From the NCBI GenBank assembly GCA_020054205.1, contig JAGVLS010000027.1, positions 1-39,154 on the forward strand: a DNA stretch of 39,154 nucleotides. The letters run 5' to 3'. The first letter of the stretch is position 1. Each line of letters begins with the position of its first letter. Shown here piece after piece: positions 1 to 8,063 of this stretch. The notes beneath the pieces were generated by a model that was given only the letters and a program-made list of their open reading frames with translations, searched no databases and was not told the DNA's origin. The stretch is from Candidatus Obscuribacterales bacterium. Its GTDB lineage: Bacteria > Cyanobacteriota > Vampirovibrionia > Obscuribacterales > Obscuribacteraceae. Both the position numbers and the translations under genes were made by a program.

Positions 1-101
1 TACTCACCCGTCCGCCACTAGGTATTGCTACCTCGTTCGACTTGCATGTGTGAAGCACACCGCCAGCGTTCGTCCTGAGCCAGGATCAAACTCTCCGTTA
101 C
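1..101 (-). rRNA. rrs: 16S ribosomal RNA, 5' end (partial)
   Basis: Read on the minus strand, positions 94 down to about 75 hold the universal 16S start AGAGTTTGATCCTGGCTCAG. This is followed by the conserved ACGAACGCTGGCGG, the ACATGCAAGTCGAACG helix region, and GGCGGACGGGTGAGTA at the window edge. Only about the first 100 bases are present; the rest of the gene and any 23S/5S lie to the left of the window. The mature 5' end is placed near 101 by alignment with the E. coli numbering, in which AGAG begins at base 8. The fragment is too short to assign the phylum by eye. It does not carry the GATGAACGCTGGCGG form common in photosynthetic cyanobacteria. Confidence 0.97.
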
Positions 102-104
102 TAG

Positions 105-129
105 AACTCATTTGGAATACAAATGAGTT
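105..129 (-). promoter_or_regulatory. Hairpin in the 16S leader, next to the mature 5' end
   Basis: A perfect 10-bp inverted repeat (AACTCATTTG / CAAATGAGTT) closes a 5-base loop. It ends about 4 bases before the predicted mature 16S end. In the precursor RNA it should form a stable stem. Its position suggests a role in leader folding or 5' end processing. The role is inferred; the stem is seen directly. Confidence 0.55.
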
Positions 130-182
130 GTTTAAAAACGTCTAGTTTGCCTACTCAAATTTTTGACAGGCGCCTTATATGG

Positions 183-202
183 CTATTCAGTTATCAGGGT
201 TC
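183..202 (-). promoter_or_regulatory. boxA-like antitermination element in the rRNA leader
   Basis: On the minus strand this reads GAACCCTGATAACTGAATAG. It closely resembles the GAACCTTGAAAACTGAATA type of sequence found in rRNA leaders and spacers of Gram-positive bacteria, which contains the boxA bound by NusB/NusE. It lies about 40 bases after the predicted transcription start and 80 bases before the 16S, as expected for an antitermination site. This is recognition by likeness only. Confidence 0.4.
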
Positions 203-212
203 GATATATAAA

Positions 213-234
213 GTACTGCCGGAATTGGCAGCAC
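213..234 (-). promoter_or_regulatory. Hairpin at the start of the rRNA leader
   Basis: On the minus strand, arms GTGCTGCC and GGCAGTAC pair over 8 bases (one G-T pair) around the loop AATTCC. The stem begins just after the predicted start of the rRNA transcript and is followed by an AT-rich stretch. It could stabilise the leader or act as a weak early terminator overcome by antitermination. Both roles are inferred. Confidence 0.4.
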
Positions 235-242
235 AATTAAAC

Positions 243-272
243 ATAATAGCAATGTGACTTGCTAAGTGTCAA
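243..272 (-). promoter_or_regulatory. rRNA operon promoter (sigma-70 type)
   Basis: On the minus strand there is a perfect -35 box TTGACA (272 to 267), an 18-base spacer, and a -10 box TATTAT (248 to 243, 5 of 6 matches). Transcription should start near 236, leaving a leader of about 135 bases before the 16S. Its orientation and distance fit the 16S gene. The rest of the gap up to the stop codon of the gene at 495 holds AT-rich sequence and a probable terminator at 445-480; I see no gene in 102-494. Confidence 0.75.
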
Positions 273-444
273 ATTTGTAGAACACTCACTACATAAGGAT
301 TTTGATAGTTTTCGCCAATATTTGTCTGAATGATTCTTTAATAGTTGGTTTATACCTATGTATAGAGCTACTTTATATATAGGTTATGGCAATTAAGCAC
401 AACTTATATAAGCCGAAGAAATTGGGCCAGTCATGATTTTCAAA

Positions 445-480
445 ATAATAATATAGAGCTAACTTTTTTTACTAAGCTCT
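445..480 (-). terminator. Probable terminator of the secreted DUF6599-like gene
   Basis: On the minus strand, the arms AGAGCT (480 to 475) and AGCTCT (460 to 455) form a short stem with an A-rich loop, followed by ATATTATTATTTTG. It lies 15 bases after the stop codon of the gene at 495-1427 and before the rRNA promoter, so it would insulate the rRNA operon. The stem is short, so its strength is uncertain. Confidence 0.45.
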
Positions 481-494
481 GTGAACTTGAATCA

Positions 495-1427
495 CTAAAA
501 ACTTATTAGGCGCAAAAGGATAGAAGGAGAATATTTTCGCTTTGCTCCAGAAATAATAACAATTCGATTATCTTTCAATTGGCATAACAAATAATTGTCA
601 GATATGCGATACAAAAGCTGCCCACCAAAATCTTGAATAGGTTCATGCGATAAAGAAACATTGGCTTTGTAATTATTGAAAACATCATTTGCCAACTGAG
701 GACTTTCATATTCAATGACTGTCAGTTTCATTCTTTCGCTATTAGGTGGTTCAAAATGATAATCAGCTGAAGCACATCTCATAGTTGCATCTATACGCAA
801 TGAATTGGCATAAGGCAAATTTGTATAACGCTTAAAAGCATTTACTCCCATTAGCAATTTTTCAGTACCGATTACTCGATCAATTTTAGGTAATTTACTC
901 ACGATGTCAGGTAATTGAGCATGGGCGGCAATAAGAGTACTGAGTTCATTGGCTAAAGAAGAAATTGCATCTTTACTCTCCTCATCATCTTGAGAAGTCA
1001 TATGACAATAAATAAAATATTTGCCTTGCCAAAAAGAAATACTGTCATCATCTTCAGAGGAGGCATCGCCACGAATCACAACTGTTGTTGCACCTTCACG
1101 CATAATTGAATAAGAGCCATAAGCGCCCTCGCTATTAGCAAAAGCATATAAATTGATATTGATATAACGATTGCCACGCTTAAAAATGCGCTGAACAAAA
1201 CTCTCACAACCAAATTCTTTCAAAAAATTATTTTGTTCGTGACTAGCTAGCGCTGACACATTTGCTGGTTCACCTTCCCAACCAACTAAATTCAAACTGT
1301 TCAAATATTTCAAACTTAATTTTTCTGATTCTGAAGGCAAGGCAGGCGAATCAAATTGCGCACTTGCCACATGACTCAATGAAAAAGCTATTACTAAATA
1401 AAAAACCAAAATTAGTTTTGGCAGCAT
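495..1427 (-). CDS. Secreted protein, DUF6599-like
   Basis: This encodes 310 residues starting at MLPKLILVF, chosen because this Met opens a clear signal peptide ending near SHVASA-Q. A longer reading frame upstream (to 1478) would only add a non-secretory extension. The region around residues 70-110 (EFGCESFVQRIF, then GNRYININLYAFANSEGAYGSYS) resembles the DUF6599 pattern, in which a hydrophobic strand is followed by an AYG-x-YS motif. The C-terminal half repeats a similar layout (VIEYESPQLANDVFNNYK near residue 230), suggesting a duplicated domain. The protein should be exported; its function is unknown. It diverges from the TPR gene at 1541 across a 113-base gap. The family call is from motif likeness only. 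Confidence 0.6.
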   Translation of the reverse strand: MLPKLILVFYLVIAFSLSHVASAQFDSPALPSESEKLSLKYLNSLNLVGWEGEPANVSALASHEQNNFLKEFGCESFVQRIFKRGNRYININLYAFANSEGAYGSYSIMREGATTVVIRGDASSEDDDSISFWQGKYFIYCHMTSQDDEESKDAISSLANELSTLIAAHAQLPDIVSKLPKIDRVIGTEKLLMGVNAFKRYTNLPYANSLRIDATMRCASADYHFEPPNSERMKLTVIEYESPQLANDVFNNYKANVSLSHEPIQDFGGQLLYRISDNYLLCQLKDNRIVIISGAKRKYSPSILLRLISF

Positions 1428-1498
1428 GTGCTCCAGGATGCCAGAAATTGGAAAACATGTCAAACAAGTCGATTTCAAGAGAGTTTTGGCAAATAAAT

Positions 1499-1525
1499 CT
1501 TGATAAAATTAGCTTGATAAAATTA
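1499..1525. repeat. Tandem 13-bp direct repeat in a divergent promoter region
   Basis: CTTGATAAAATTA occurs twice (1499-1511 and 1513-1525) with one base between the copies. The pair ends 15 bases before the start codon of the TPR gene at 1541 and lies between two divergent genes. It could be a regulator site or a duplicated promoter element (each copy holds a TTGATAAAAT core), or chance AT-rich duplication. Confidence 0.5.
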
Positions 1526-1540
1526 ATAGGATTTGAATCA

Positions 1541-2278
1541 ATGAACGTAATAATTAGATTGATATTTGTCTCATACATCTTATTATTAGTATTAACTGAT
1601 TCATCCGCCTTATGTCAAAGCGCTCAAGAAAATTACGATAAGGCCAGTGCCCTTTTTGAAAAACAGAAGTATCAAGAGGCTATTTCATATTTTGAAGCAG
1701 CAATTAAAATAAATCCCAAAGATTATATGGCACATTTTGGGCGGGGACTTTGTTTTTATCGCATGAGGCAACCAGAATTAGCTATAGATGATATAAATCA
1801 ATCTTTGCAGCTAAATCCCAGACATATCAATGCTTATTACACTCGTGCACTTGCTTATCAAAAAATTGGACTTTATCCGCAAGCACTAGCTGATTTTAAC
1901 CAAGCAATATCTCTCAATTCAAAAGATGCTCAATCTTATACAGCTCGAGCATCTTTATTTAGAGATTTGCGTAAATATGAAGAAGCACTACAAGATTGCA
2001 ATAAGGCAATTGAGCTTGCTCCTCAAAATGATATAGGTTTTTTTGAGCGCGGAAATATTTTTGTTCTACTTAAAGAATACGATAAAGCAATTAATAATTT
2101 TGATAAAGCAATTAGTCTTAATTCTAATGATGCAACGTCTTATTACAATCGAGCTTTGGCTTACAAAAAACTAGGCAAACTTGATTTAGCAAAGACAGAT
2201 TACAATAAAGCCCTGGAAATAAAAGGAAAGCTAGATCCTGCTCAACAAGCAATCCTTGAAGCTAATGGTGTTAAATGA
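1541..2278 (+). CDS. Secreted tetratricopeptide (TPR) protein
   Basis: This encodes 245 residues from MNVIIRLIF. The upstream reading frame is open for another 93 codons, but it overlaps the divergent gene and lacks TPR character; the internal ATG at 1541 opens a signal peptide (hydrophobic core residues 3-18, ending near SALCQS). Six consecutive 34-residue TPR units follow, with the usual A-x-x-x-Y/F pattern and N-P-x-x / N-S-x-D ends (KINPKD, QLNPRH, SLNSKD, ELAPQN, SLNSND). TPR arrays bind other proteins, so this is probably an extracytoplasmic scaffold. Its stop codon overlaps the start of the next gene (ATGA), so the two are almost surely co-translated and may act together. Confidence 0.8.
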   Translation: MNVIIRLIFVSYILLLVLTDSSALCQSAQENYDKASALFEKQKYQEAISYFEAAIKINPKDYMAHFGRGLCFYRMRQPELAIDDINQSLQLNPRHINAYYTRALAYQKIGLYPQALADFNQAISLNSKDAQSYTARASLFRDLRKYEEALQDCNKAIELAPQNDIGFFERGNIFVLLKEYDKAINNFDKAISLNSNDATSYYNRALAYKKLGKLDLAKTDYNKALEIKGKLDPAQQAILEANGVK

Positions 2279-4194
2279 AAAAATTCCTTTTGCTATTTAT
2301 TGCCGCTTTTATATGCTTACTTGGTTTTTCAAATGTTGCCTACGCTTACTATGATGATACTCATTACAGCTTCAATTATTACTTAGCTCGAACATGTGGT
2401 TATACTCCAGAACAAGCACAAAGAATAGCTAGTGCTTGTGTAGATATTGACCGATCAAGGCTAACAGAACCAAATCAATATTATAATGTCGCAGTAGGGA
2501 CGGATCAAAGCGCACAACGTCCAAGAATTTTATTCCATGCTTTTATGGATTCGATAAAATATCCAAATTGTCTAAGCAGCGAGGCTGAAGCAAATAGCGC
2601 CAAAAACGATATTATTGCCCAACGCAATATTCTCTGGAATAATGCTTTTCAAATAAAAAATCCAGGTGTCTTTTTACATTTTTTGCAAGATGAAACATCA
2701 CACGAAGGTTATTCAAGTTTTGCTGGACACTGGGCTTCGCCATCGGCCTATTGGAATGCACCGCTTCCATTAGGTGCATATTGTGACTTCCTTAGTTCTT
2801 ATACAAAAGAACGTCATCAAGCAATGGTATTAGCTACAGTAAGTAGGCTAAAGCAATTTATGCGCAGAGCTTGTCCAGCTCAATTTAAAAATATACGAAC
2901 AATAAATTGGAATAATGAAATTTGGCCAGTATTGGAAAAACTAATTGCTGCCAATCCTACTTCTCGCAGCATTGCTGATTTACCATATCGTATTACCGAA
3001 CAGCCAAGTACTGAAAAAGCTAATGCTATTCTAGCAACAGTTTTAAACAGCCAACGAGAAATAAAGCCATTTCCTAGCGATCCATACAATTATATTTTTG
3101 ATAGTGCCGGCAATGTTGGTTATGGATTAACTGATAATTTTGTTTTATATGGACAATTAAAATTATCAGTTAATCCTGGCTCTGACAAATCACCAGTTAC
3201 AATTGTAATTAAGCAAGCCCCAACACGCCAAGGTGAAAATGCCTTAGCTATTGCCAATCGGGCAATTACTGTTTTTAATGAGCCAGCTACATTCAATAAT
3301 TTACCAGTGGGCAATTTGCTTATTGAAGCTTATCGCAGACAAAGTCCTTGTGGAAAAACAGAAATAAATTTAGATCAAGAAAGCAAAGATGTTTATTTAA
3401 AACTTGACGAAGCCAATCTTCAATTAGTATTAGCAGATGTAAGTCCAAACAAAGGTACAAGCGCTGATGATTATACTTTCCGCCTACAGTATCAAATAAA
3501 TGGAATGAGTGAAACTGACAAAATTAAAGTTAGCGAAAGAGTTGTCATCTCAGGTCCTGTAAAACAAGTTGTTTCCAATGAGGAAGTTGAAATTGCAGGT
3601 ACAAAGCCACTAATGAAAAAATTCTGGAAATTTAGAAAATTTCCAGCAGGTAATTATGAATACAGTTATGTCATTCGAGCTAAAGACATGTCACTTGCAA
3701 ATTCTATTGCATTTGTTGTCACCAACAAGACTATAGAACCCCCACAACTTACAAGTCAGACTTCTCCCGAGTCCGGTGTTTATAAATGTAGCGCGCCGAC
3801 AGTTACAATATCTAATGATTTAGCTTCCCAAGCAAAATATAAAAAAGCAGTAGCTAGCGGCAATAAAGTTAGTATTTACACGAAGTCTATAGGATCAAAT
3901 TCTTGGGGAAGTACAGTTATTGCTTTTACACCACCACCGGCCACTATTCATCTGGGCGATGCAGTTAAGCTAAAGCTAACAGTAACACAAAGAGACCCTA
4001 GTCCGTATAGAGATGAATATTGTTCTATTGGCACAAATCTAACAACAAGACAGGAGAATGCTTCTTTTGGTACAAAAGATAAGTCTGAACAAGAATTGGT
4101 TTTTAAAGTAGATAGAGTAGATAAATCTCAACCATACATTGATTTTTTTATTGGCGGATTAACAATTAAATATACTTATCAATGGCAACAATAA
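2275..4194 (+). CDS. Secreted putative zinc-dependent hydrolase, DUF6765-like N-terminus
   Basis: This encodes 639 residues with a signal peptide cleaved near AYA-YY (residue 24). The N-terminal 160 residues carry spaced His and Asp: H30, D57/D59 (ACVDID), H88 and D92 (FHAFMD), H135 and D139 (HFLQDETS), H143 and H152. This pattern recalls DUF6765 and the wider zinc-dependent phospholipase C / S1-P1 nuclease fold, where such residues bind metal. Residues from about 280 onward look like beta-sandwich domains with no catalytic pattern I recognise, perhaps for binding or display. The ATGA overlap with the TPR gene points to a functional pair. The hydrolase call is by motif spacing; the substrate is unknown. 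Confidence 0.55.
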   Translation: MKKFLLLFIAAFICLLGFSNVAYAYYDDTHYSFNYYLARTCGYTPEQAQRIASACVDIDRSRLTEPNQYYNVAVGTDQSAQRPRILFHAFMDSIKYPNCLSSEAEANSAKNDIIAQRNILWNNAFQIKNPGVFLHFLQDETSHEGYSSFAGHWASPSAYWNAPLPLGAYCDFLSSYTKERHQAMVLATVSRLKQFMRRACPAQFKNIRTINWNNEIWPVLEKLIAANPTSRSIADLPYRITEQPSTEKANAILATVLNSQREIKPFPSDPYNYIFDSAGNVGYGLTDNFVLYGQLKLSVNPGSDKSPVTIVIKQAPTRQGENALAIANRAITVFNEPATFNNLPVGNLLIEAYRRQSPCGKTEINLDQESKDVYLKLDEANLQLVLADVSPNKGTSADDYTFRLQYQINGMSETDKIKVSERVVISGPVKQVVSNEEVEIAGTKPLMKKFWKFRKFPAGNYEYSYVIRAKDMSLANSIAFVVTNKTIEPPQLTSQTSPESGVYKCSAPTVTISNDLASQAKYKKAVASGNKVSIYTKSIGSNSWGSTVIAFTPPPATIHLGDAVKLKLTVTQRDPSPYRDEYCSIGTNLTTRQENASFGTKDKSEQELVFKVDRVDKSQPYIDFFIGGLTIKYTYQWQQ

Positions 4195-4199
4195 CAAAT

Positions 4200-4215
4200 T
4201 AGATTTTTAAATCTA
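4200..4215. terminator. Possible bidirectional hairpin between convergent genes
   Basis: TAGATTT and AAATCTA form a 7-bp palindrome around a two-base centre. It sits in the 18-base gap between the hydrolase-like gene and the convergent uxs gene, and its right arm contains the uxs stop codon. It is AT-rich and weak, so a terminator role is uncertain. Confidence 0.3.
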
Positions 4216-5160
4216 TAATGCTGTTTGTCTAGCTTTTTGTTTTTGATACCAGGCAATTGTGTTGCTTAAGCCTGTTTTCAAATCAACTTTTGGTGACCAT
4301 TTTAGTATTTCTTTGGCGCGAGTAATATCTGGCAAACGTCTGTGTGGATCATCTACCGGTAATGGTTTGTAGACAATTTCACTTTTGGAATTAGTCAATT
4401 CTTTAATAATTTGAGCTAATTCCAAAACAGTTTTTTCTATTGGATTGCCTATGTTTATTGGTTCATGATAATCCGCATTCATTAAAGCAACTATGCCATC
4501 AATCAAATCAGTAACATATTGGAAGCTACGTGTTTGTTTACCATCTCCATAAATAGTAAGAGGATCACCTGCAAGCGCTTGTTTTATAAAATTGGAAACA
4601 ACACGACCATCATCAGGACGAAGCCTTGGACCATAACAATTGAAGATTCTCACAATACGAGAATCTAAATTATGTTTGTGATGATATGCCATAACTAGTG
4701 CTTCAGCAAAACGTTTTGATTCATCATATACACCACGGGGACCAATAGGATTTACATTGCCCCAATAAGTTTCTGGTTGTGGATGAACAGTTGGATCACC
4801 ATAAACCTCTGAGGTGCTAGCAAGCAAATATTTTGCGGATTTTCCTCTTGCTACACCAAGCGTATTATGTGTACCAAGCGAATTAACCTTCAGAGTTTCA
4901 ATAGACAATTGCAAATAATCAACTGGGCTAGCAGGGCTAGCAAAATGAATTATCCAGTCTAAGTCATCTTTTATTTCAATATAATTAGAAACATTATGAT
5001 GAATGAATTTAAAACATTTATTTGATTCATGCTGATGGATATTGCTTAAATTACCGGTGACTAAATTATCCATGACAAAAACATTATGTCCGTCAGCAAT
5101 CAGCCTATCAGTCAGGTGTGAGCCAATAAATCCAGCTCCTCCGGTAATAAGTACCTTCAA
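4213..5160 (-). CDS. uxs: UDP-glucuronate decarboxylase (UDP-xylose synthase)
   Basis: This 315-residue short-chain dehydrogenase/reductase family enzyme converts UDP-glucuronate to UDP-xylose using bound NAD. The nucleotide-binding motif [10 protein letters not shown] is at residues 7-16. The catalytic set is STS at 115-117 and YDESK with Tyr145 and Lys149. The stretch [18 protein letters not shown] (about 164-181) is typical of the Uxs subgroup rather than of general epimerases. The start is TTG at 5160, with AAAGGAG upstream at good spacing, and it overlaps the stop codon of ugd as TTGA. Ugd supplies the substrate, so the two genes form a complete UDP-glucose to UDP-xylose route in the cytoplasm. 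No glycosyltransferase is adjacent. Confidence 0.9.
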   Translation of the reverse strand: MKVLITGGAGFIGSHLTDRLIADGHNVFVMDNLVTGNLSNIHQHESNKCFKFIHHNVSNYIEIKDDLDWIIHFASPASPVDYLQLSIETLKVNSLGTHNTLGVARGKSAKYLLASTSEVYGDPTVHPQPETYWGNVNPIGPRGVYDESKRFAEALVMAYHHKHNLDSRIVRIFNCYGPRLRPDDGRVVSNFIKQALAGDPLTIYGDGKQTRSFQYVTDLIDGIVALMNADYHEPINIGNPIEKTVLELAQIIKELTNSKSEIVYKPLPVDDPHRRLPDITRAKEILKWSPKVDLKTGLSNTIAWYQKQKARQTAL

Positions 5161-6548
5161 TGCCCAACTCCTTTGTATGTAAATCCTGCCTGAATTATTC
5201 TTGCTTCATCCAAACAATTTCTACCATCAATTATCACTTTATTTTTCATACGTTTTGCCATTTCTATCCAATTAGCATTTTTAAATTCATCCCATTCAGT
5301 AACAAGTACTAAAGCATCTGAATTATCAGCTAATTGTAATAAGTCATGGCAGTATTCAATTTTAAGATCGCTGTATAAACGAGCACAATTATTCATGGAA
5401 ACAGGATCATATGCTTTTACATGTGCTCCCATTTTGTTTAGCTGGGAGGCTATTGTTAAACTAGGAGCATCACGCAAATCATCTGTATTTGGTTTAAACG
5501 ATAGTCCCATCAAACTAATGGTTCTGCCTTTTACAATTTTCAATTCTTCTTGCAATTTTGTAATCACAGAAAGTCTCTGTTGTTTATTAACAGCAATTGT
5601 TGCTTCCAACAAATGAGTTGAAGAGTTATATTCATTTGCTACATCAATAAGCGCATTAACATCTTTACCAAAACAACTGCCGCCCCAACCAATACCAGCA
5701 TTTAAAAAACTTCTACCAATACGTTTATCAAAACCAATGCCATCTACAACTTGGCGAATATCAGCTCCTACTTTTTCACACAATGAGGCAATTTCATTGG
5801 CAAAACTAATTTTCATAGCTAAAAAAGCATTAGCAGAATATTTAATCATTTCTGCCGATGCTAAATCAGTAACAACAAAAGGTACACGTTTGCAATCTAT
5901 TGGTCTTTGAGCAACGTTGGGAGCAGCAAAGCTTTGTTCAATAATTGATTTGTATAATGTTTTCATAGTAGCAACAGACTCTTCGCTATTTGCACCAATA
6001 ACAATACGATCTGGGTAGAATGAATCTAATAAAGCAGATCCCTCACGTAAAAATTCTGGATTACTTACCACATAAAATTTTGGTGCTTGCGCAATAGCAC
6101 TGCGAGCAGGAACTGCCTGCATTGCTTTCATACCTTGATTTACAAGCATTTCTACCCAATTACCAGAGCCAACCGGCACAGTAGACTTATTCACGATGAT
6201 GCGTGTGCGTTTTGTATCTAAACTACCACCAATGGCAGTAGCCACATTTACAACCTGAGACATGTCAGGCTCGCCGTTGGCAAGAGATGGTGTGCCAACA
6301 GCAATAAAAACTATTTCGGCTGCTTTAACACCTTTATCAATGCTTTCAGTAAATTCAAGTGCTCTTTGCGATATGAGTTCACTCAATAATTCTTTGAGCC
6401 CTGGTTCATAAAAAGGCACATTGCCTTTATTTAGTTCTACTAACTTATTCTTATCGGACTCAACAACAACAACTTTATTGCCTAAGTAAGCCAAACATAA
6501 GCTAGTAACTAGACCTACATAACCCGCACCAATTACACAAATGTCCAC
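5157..6548 (-). CDS. ugd: UDP-glucose 6-dehydrogenase
   Basis: This 463-residue NAD-dependent enzyme oxidises UDP-glucose to UDP-glucuronate. The N-terminal Rossmann motif is GAGYVGL (residues 7-13). VGTPS (84-88), KSTVPVGSG (121-129) and [10 protein letters not shown] (163-172) are family signatures, and the catalytic cysteine is Cys292 in [10 protein letters not shown]. The C-terminal domain carries [17 protein letters not shown] short extra stretch near residues 140-157 sits between conserved blocks and is probably a surface loop. The start is GTG at 6548 with AAGG seven bases upstream. It is the first gene of the ugd-uxs operon. Confidence 0.95.
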   Translation of the reverse strand: MDICVIGAGYVGLVTSLCLAYLGNKVVVVESDKNKLVELNKGNVPFYEPGLKELLSELISQRALEFTESIDKGVKAAEIVFIAVGTPSLANGEPDMSQVVNVATAIGGSLDTKRTRIIVNKSTVPVGSGNWVEMLVNQGMKAMQAVPARSAIAQAPKFYVVSNPEFLREGSALLDSFYPDRIVIGANSEESVATMKTLYKSIIEQSFAAPNVAQRPIDCKRVPFVVTDLASAEMIKYSANAFLAMKISFANEIASLCEKVGADIRQVVDGIGFDKRIGRSFLNAGIGWGGSCFGKDVNALIDVANEYNSSTHLLEATIAVNKQQRLSVITKLQEELKIVKGRTISLMGLSFKPNTDDLRDAPSLTIASQLNKMGAHVKAYDPVSMNNCARLYSDLKIEYCHDLLQLADNSDALVLVTEWDEFKNANWIEMAKRMKNKVIIDGRNCLDEARIIQAGFTYKGVGH

Positions 6549-6577
6549 AGTTTAGCCTTTTCTTTATTTGTTGCTCT

Positions 6578-6586
6578 ATTATACCA
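6578..6586 (-). promoter_or_regulatory. Extended -10 promoter of ugd-uxs
   Basis: On the minus strand this reads TGGTATAAT, a perfect TATAAT preceded by the TGn extension. No good -35 box lies at normal spacing (TTGTAA is 20 bases away), which is common for extended -10 promoters. The start would be near 6571, giving a leader of about 23 bases that includes the AAGG ribosome site. Confidence 0.55.
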
Positions 6587-6713
6587 GCGTAATAAGTTTC
6601 TTCTTACAACTCGATTGTGTATTTATTGTCCCAATATAACAATAATATAGATCTAAAATGTTAGATTTAAGTGCAATATGTAACTTCTTGAATGTGATGC
6701 AAATTAATTGCAA

Positions 6714-7511
6714 ATGAACGATAAACTTTCCAAATTTGTTAATACTATAGCCAAGCTTAGAAGCCCAGACGGATGCCCTTGGGATAAAGAGCAAGATCAT
6801 AATAGCTTAAAGCGATACTTGCTTGAAGAAGCTTATGAAGTGCTAGAGGCAATAGACAGCAATGATCCTAATCAATTGAAAGAAGAATTGGGTGATTTGT
6901 TATTACAAGTTGTGTTACATGCTCAAATAGCAAAAGACAATGGCGAATTTGATATACAGAATATTGCAGAAGCTATTGATAATAAAATGATCAATCGTCA
7001 TCCTCATGTATTTGGTGATAGCAAAGTAAATTCAGCAAAAGATGTTGTTACTCAATGGGAAAAGCTTAAAGAAGAGGAAGCAGCAGCAGCAAATCAACAT
7101 AATAAATCCACACGCTCAGCATCCATAGTAGATCGTGTACCAAAAACATTTCCTGCACTACTTAAAGCTTTAAAAGTTTCCGAGGCAGCGGTTAGCGTTG
7201 GTTTTGAATGGAGCAATGAAGAAGAAGTTTGGCAACAAATTTATAGCGAATTAAATGAATTAAAAGATTCCATAGAGAAAAAACATACAAAAGAAGAAAT
7301 AGAACTTGAAATTGGCGATGTATTATTTTCATTAGTAAATTTAGCTCGTTGGCATAAATTAAATCCAGAAGATTGTTTGTCAGCTACAATTTCTAAATTT
7401 CAAAAACGTTTTGCCAGTATGGAAGATCACGCTCAAAAACAATTATCAGAACTTTCAAAATCTGAATGGGCAGGACTTTGGCAAAAGGCAAAAACAATCG
7501 AGGGGGAGTAA
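6714..7511 (+). CDS. mazG: Nucleoside triphosphate pyrophosphohydrolase MazG
   Basis: This encodes 265 residues from ATG at 6714; a TTG two codons upstream is an alternative. It has two MazG domains. The first has the signature LRSPDGCPWDKEQDHNSLKRYLLEEAYE with the metal-binding set EEAYEVLEAI and EELGDLLLQVVLHAQIA. The second has VGFEWS and a similar EEIELEIGDVLFSLVNLARW. The two-domain form hydrolyses (d)NTPs to NMPs and pyrophosphate, cleaning the nucleotide pool and affecting alarmone levels. The length matches the E. coli-type protein. No clear SD is visible. It is divergent from ugd across about 165 bases and is followed five bases later by a TPR gene. Confidence 0.92.
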   Translation: MNDKLSKFVNTIAKLRSPDGCPWDKEQDHNSLKRYLLEEAYEVLEAIDSNDPNQLKEELGDLLLQVVLHAQIAKDNGEFDIQNIAEAIDNKMINRHPHVFGDSKVNSAKDVVTQWEKLKEEEAAAANQHNKSTRSASIVDRVPKTFPALLKALKVSEAAVSVGFEWSNEEEVWQQIYSELNELKDSIEKKHTKEEIELEIGDVLFSLVNLARWHKLNPEDCLSATISKFQKRFASMEDHAQKQLSELSKSEWAGLWQKAKTIEGE

Positions 7512-7516
7512 GTCCT

Positions 7517-8050
7517 TTGAAATTATTGAGTTCTATCTTAAATTTAGGTTTTAGCATAATTTCTGGCAAATTAAGTCAGTACAGGAAAACAATAAAAGAA
7601 CTATCTCAAAAAATAGAATCAAGTTCTTCAGATAAAAAAGAAATTGATGAGAAAGTCTATTACGAGCGTGGAATAGCTTATCTACATTTAGGTCAGTATA
7701 TAAAAGCAATAAATGATTTAAACGAAGCCATTAAGATCAATTCTAATTATGCCAATGCTTATTGGAATAGGGCTGTTGCCTATATGTGCTTACAAAAATA
7801 CAATCAGGCATTAGATGATTTTTCAAAAGCTATTAGCTTAAGCCCTAATGATGCCCGGATTTACAATAACAGGGGAATTATTTATAGCCAGCAAGAACAA
7901 TACAAAGAAGAAATAGCTGATTTTTCCAAAGCAATTGAGCTTGATCCACAATATATAGAAGCATATAAAAATAGAGCAAAAGCTTATAAAAAGATTGGCA
8001 GAGAAGATCTAGCAGCTCAAGATCTAGCAAAAATAAAAGAATTGAACTGA
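7517..8050 (+). CDS. Small TPR protein with N-terminal membrane-like segment
   Basis: This encodes 177 residues from TTG at 7517, chosen because AGGGGGAG (within the end of mazG) lies about 9 bases upstream; an ATG start at 7466 inside mazG would add a polar extension without purpose. Residues 1-20 (KLLSSILNLGFSIISGK) are hydrophobic and may anchor the protein. Residues 22-45 look coiled-coil or linker-like (KTIKELSQKIESSSSDKK). Three TPR units follow (ending KINSNY, SLSPND, ELDPQY) with a partial fourth helix pair. It is probably co-transcribed with mazG. No specific partner can be named. Confidence 0.75.
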   Translation: MKLLSSILNLGFSIISGKLSQYRKTIKELSQKIESSSSDKKEIDEKVYYERGIAYLHLGQYIKAINDLNEAIKINSNYANAYWNRAVAYMCLQKYNQALDDFSKAISLSPNDARIYNNRGIIYSQQEQYKEEIADFSKAIELDPQYIEAYKNRAKAYKKIGREDLAAQDLAKIKELN

Positions 8051-8063
8051 GCCGAACGCCAAA

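Noticed and set aside
1262..1540. N-terminal extension of the TPR protein by 93 codons
   Set aside because: It overlaps the divergent DUF6599-like gene antisense, and the ATG at 1541 opens a clear signal peptide.
8051..8063. Terminator between the TPR gene and ftsQ
   Set aside because: The 13-base gap shows no inverted repeat or T run.
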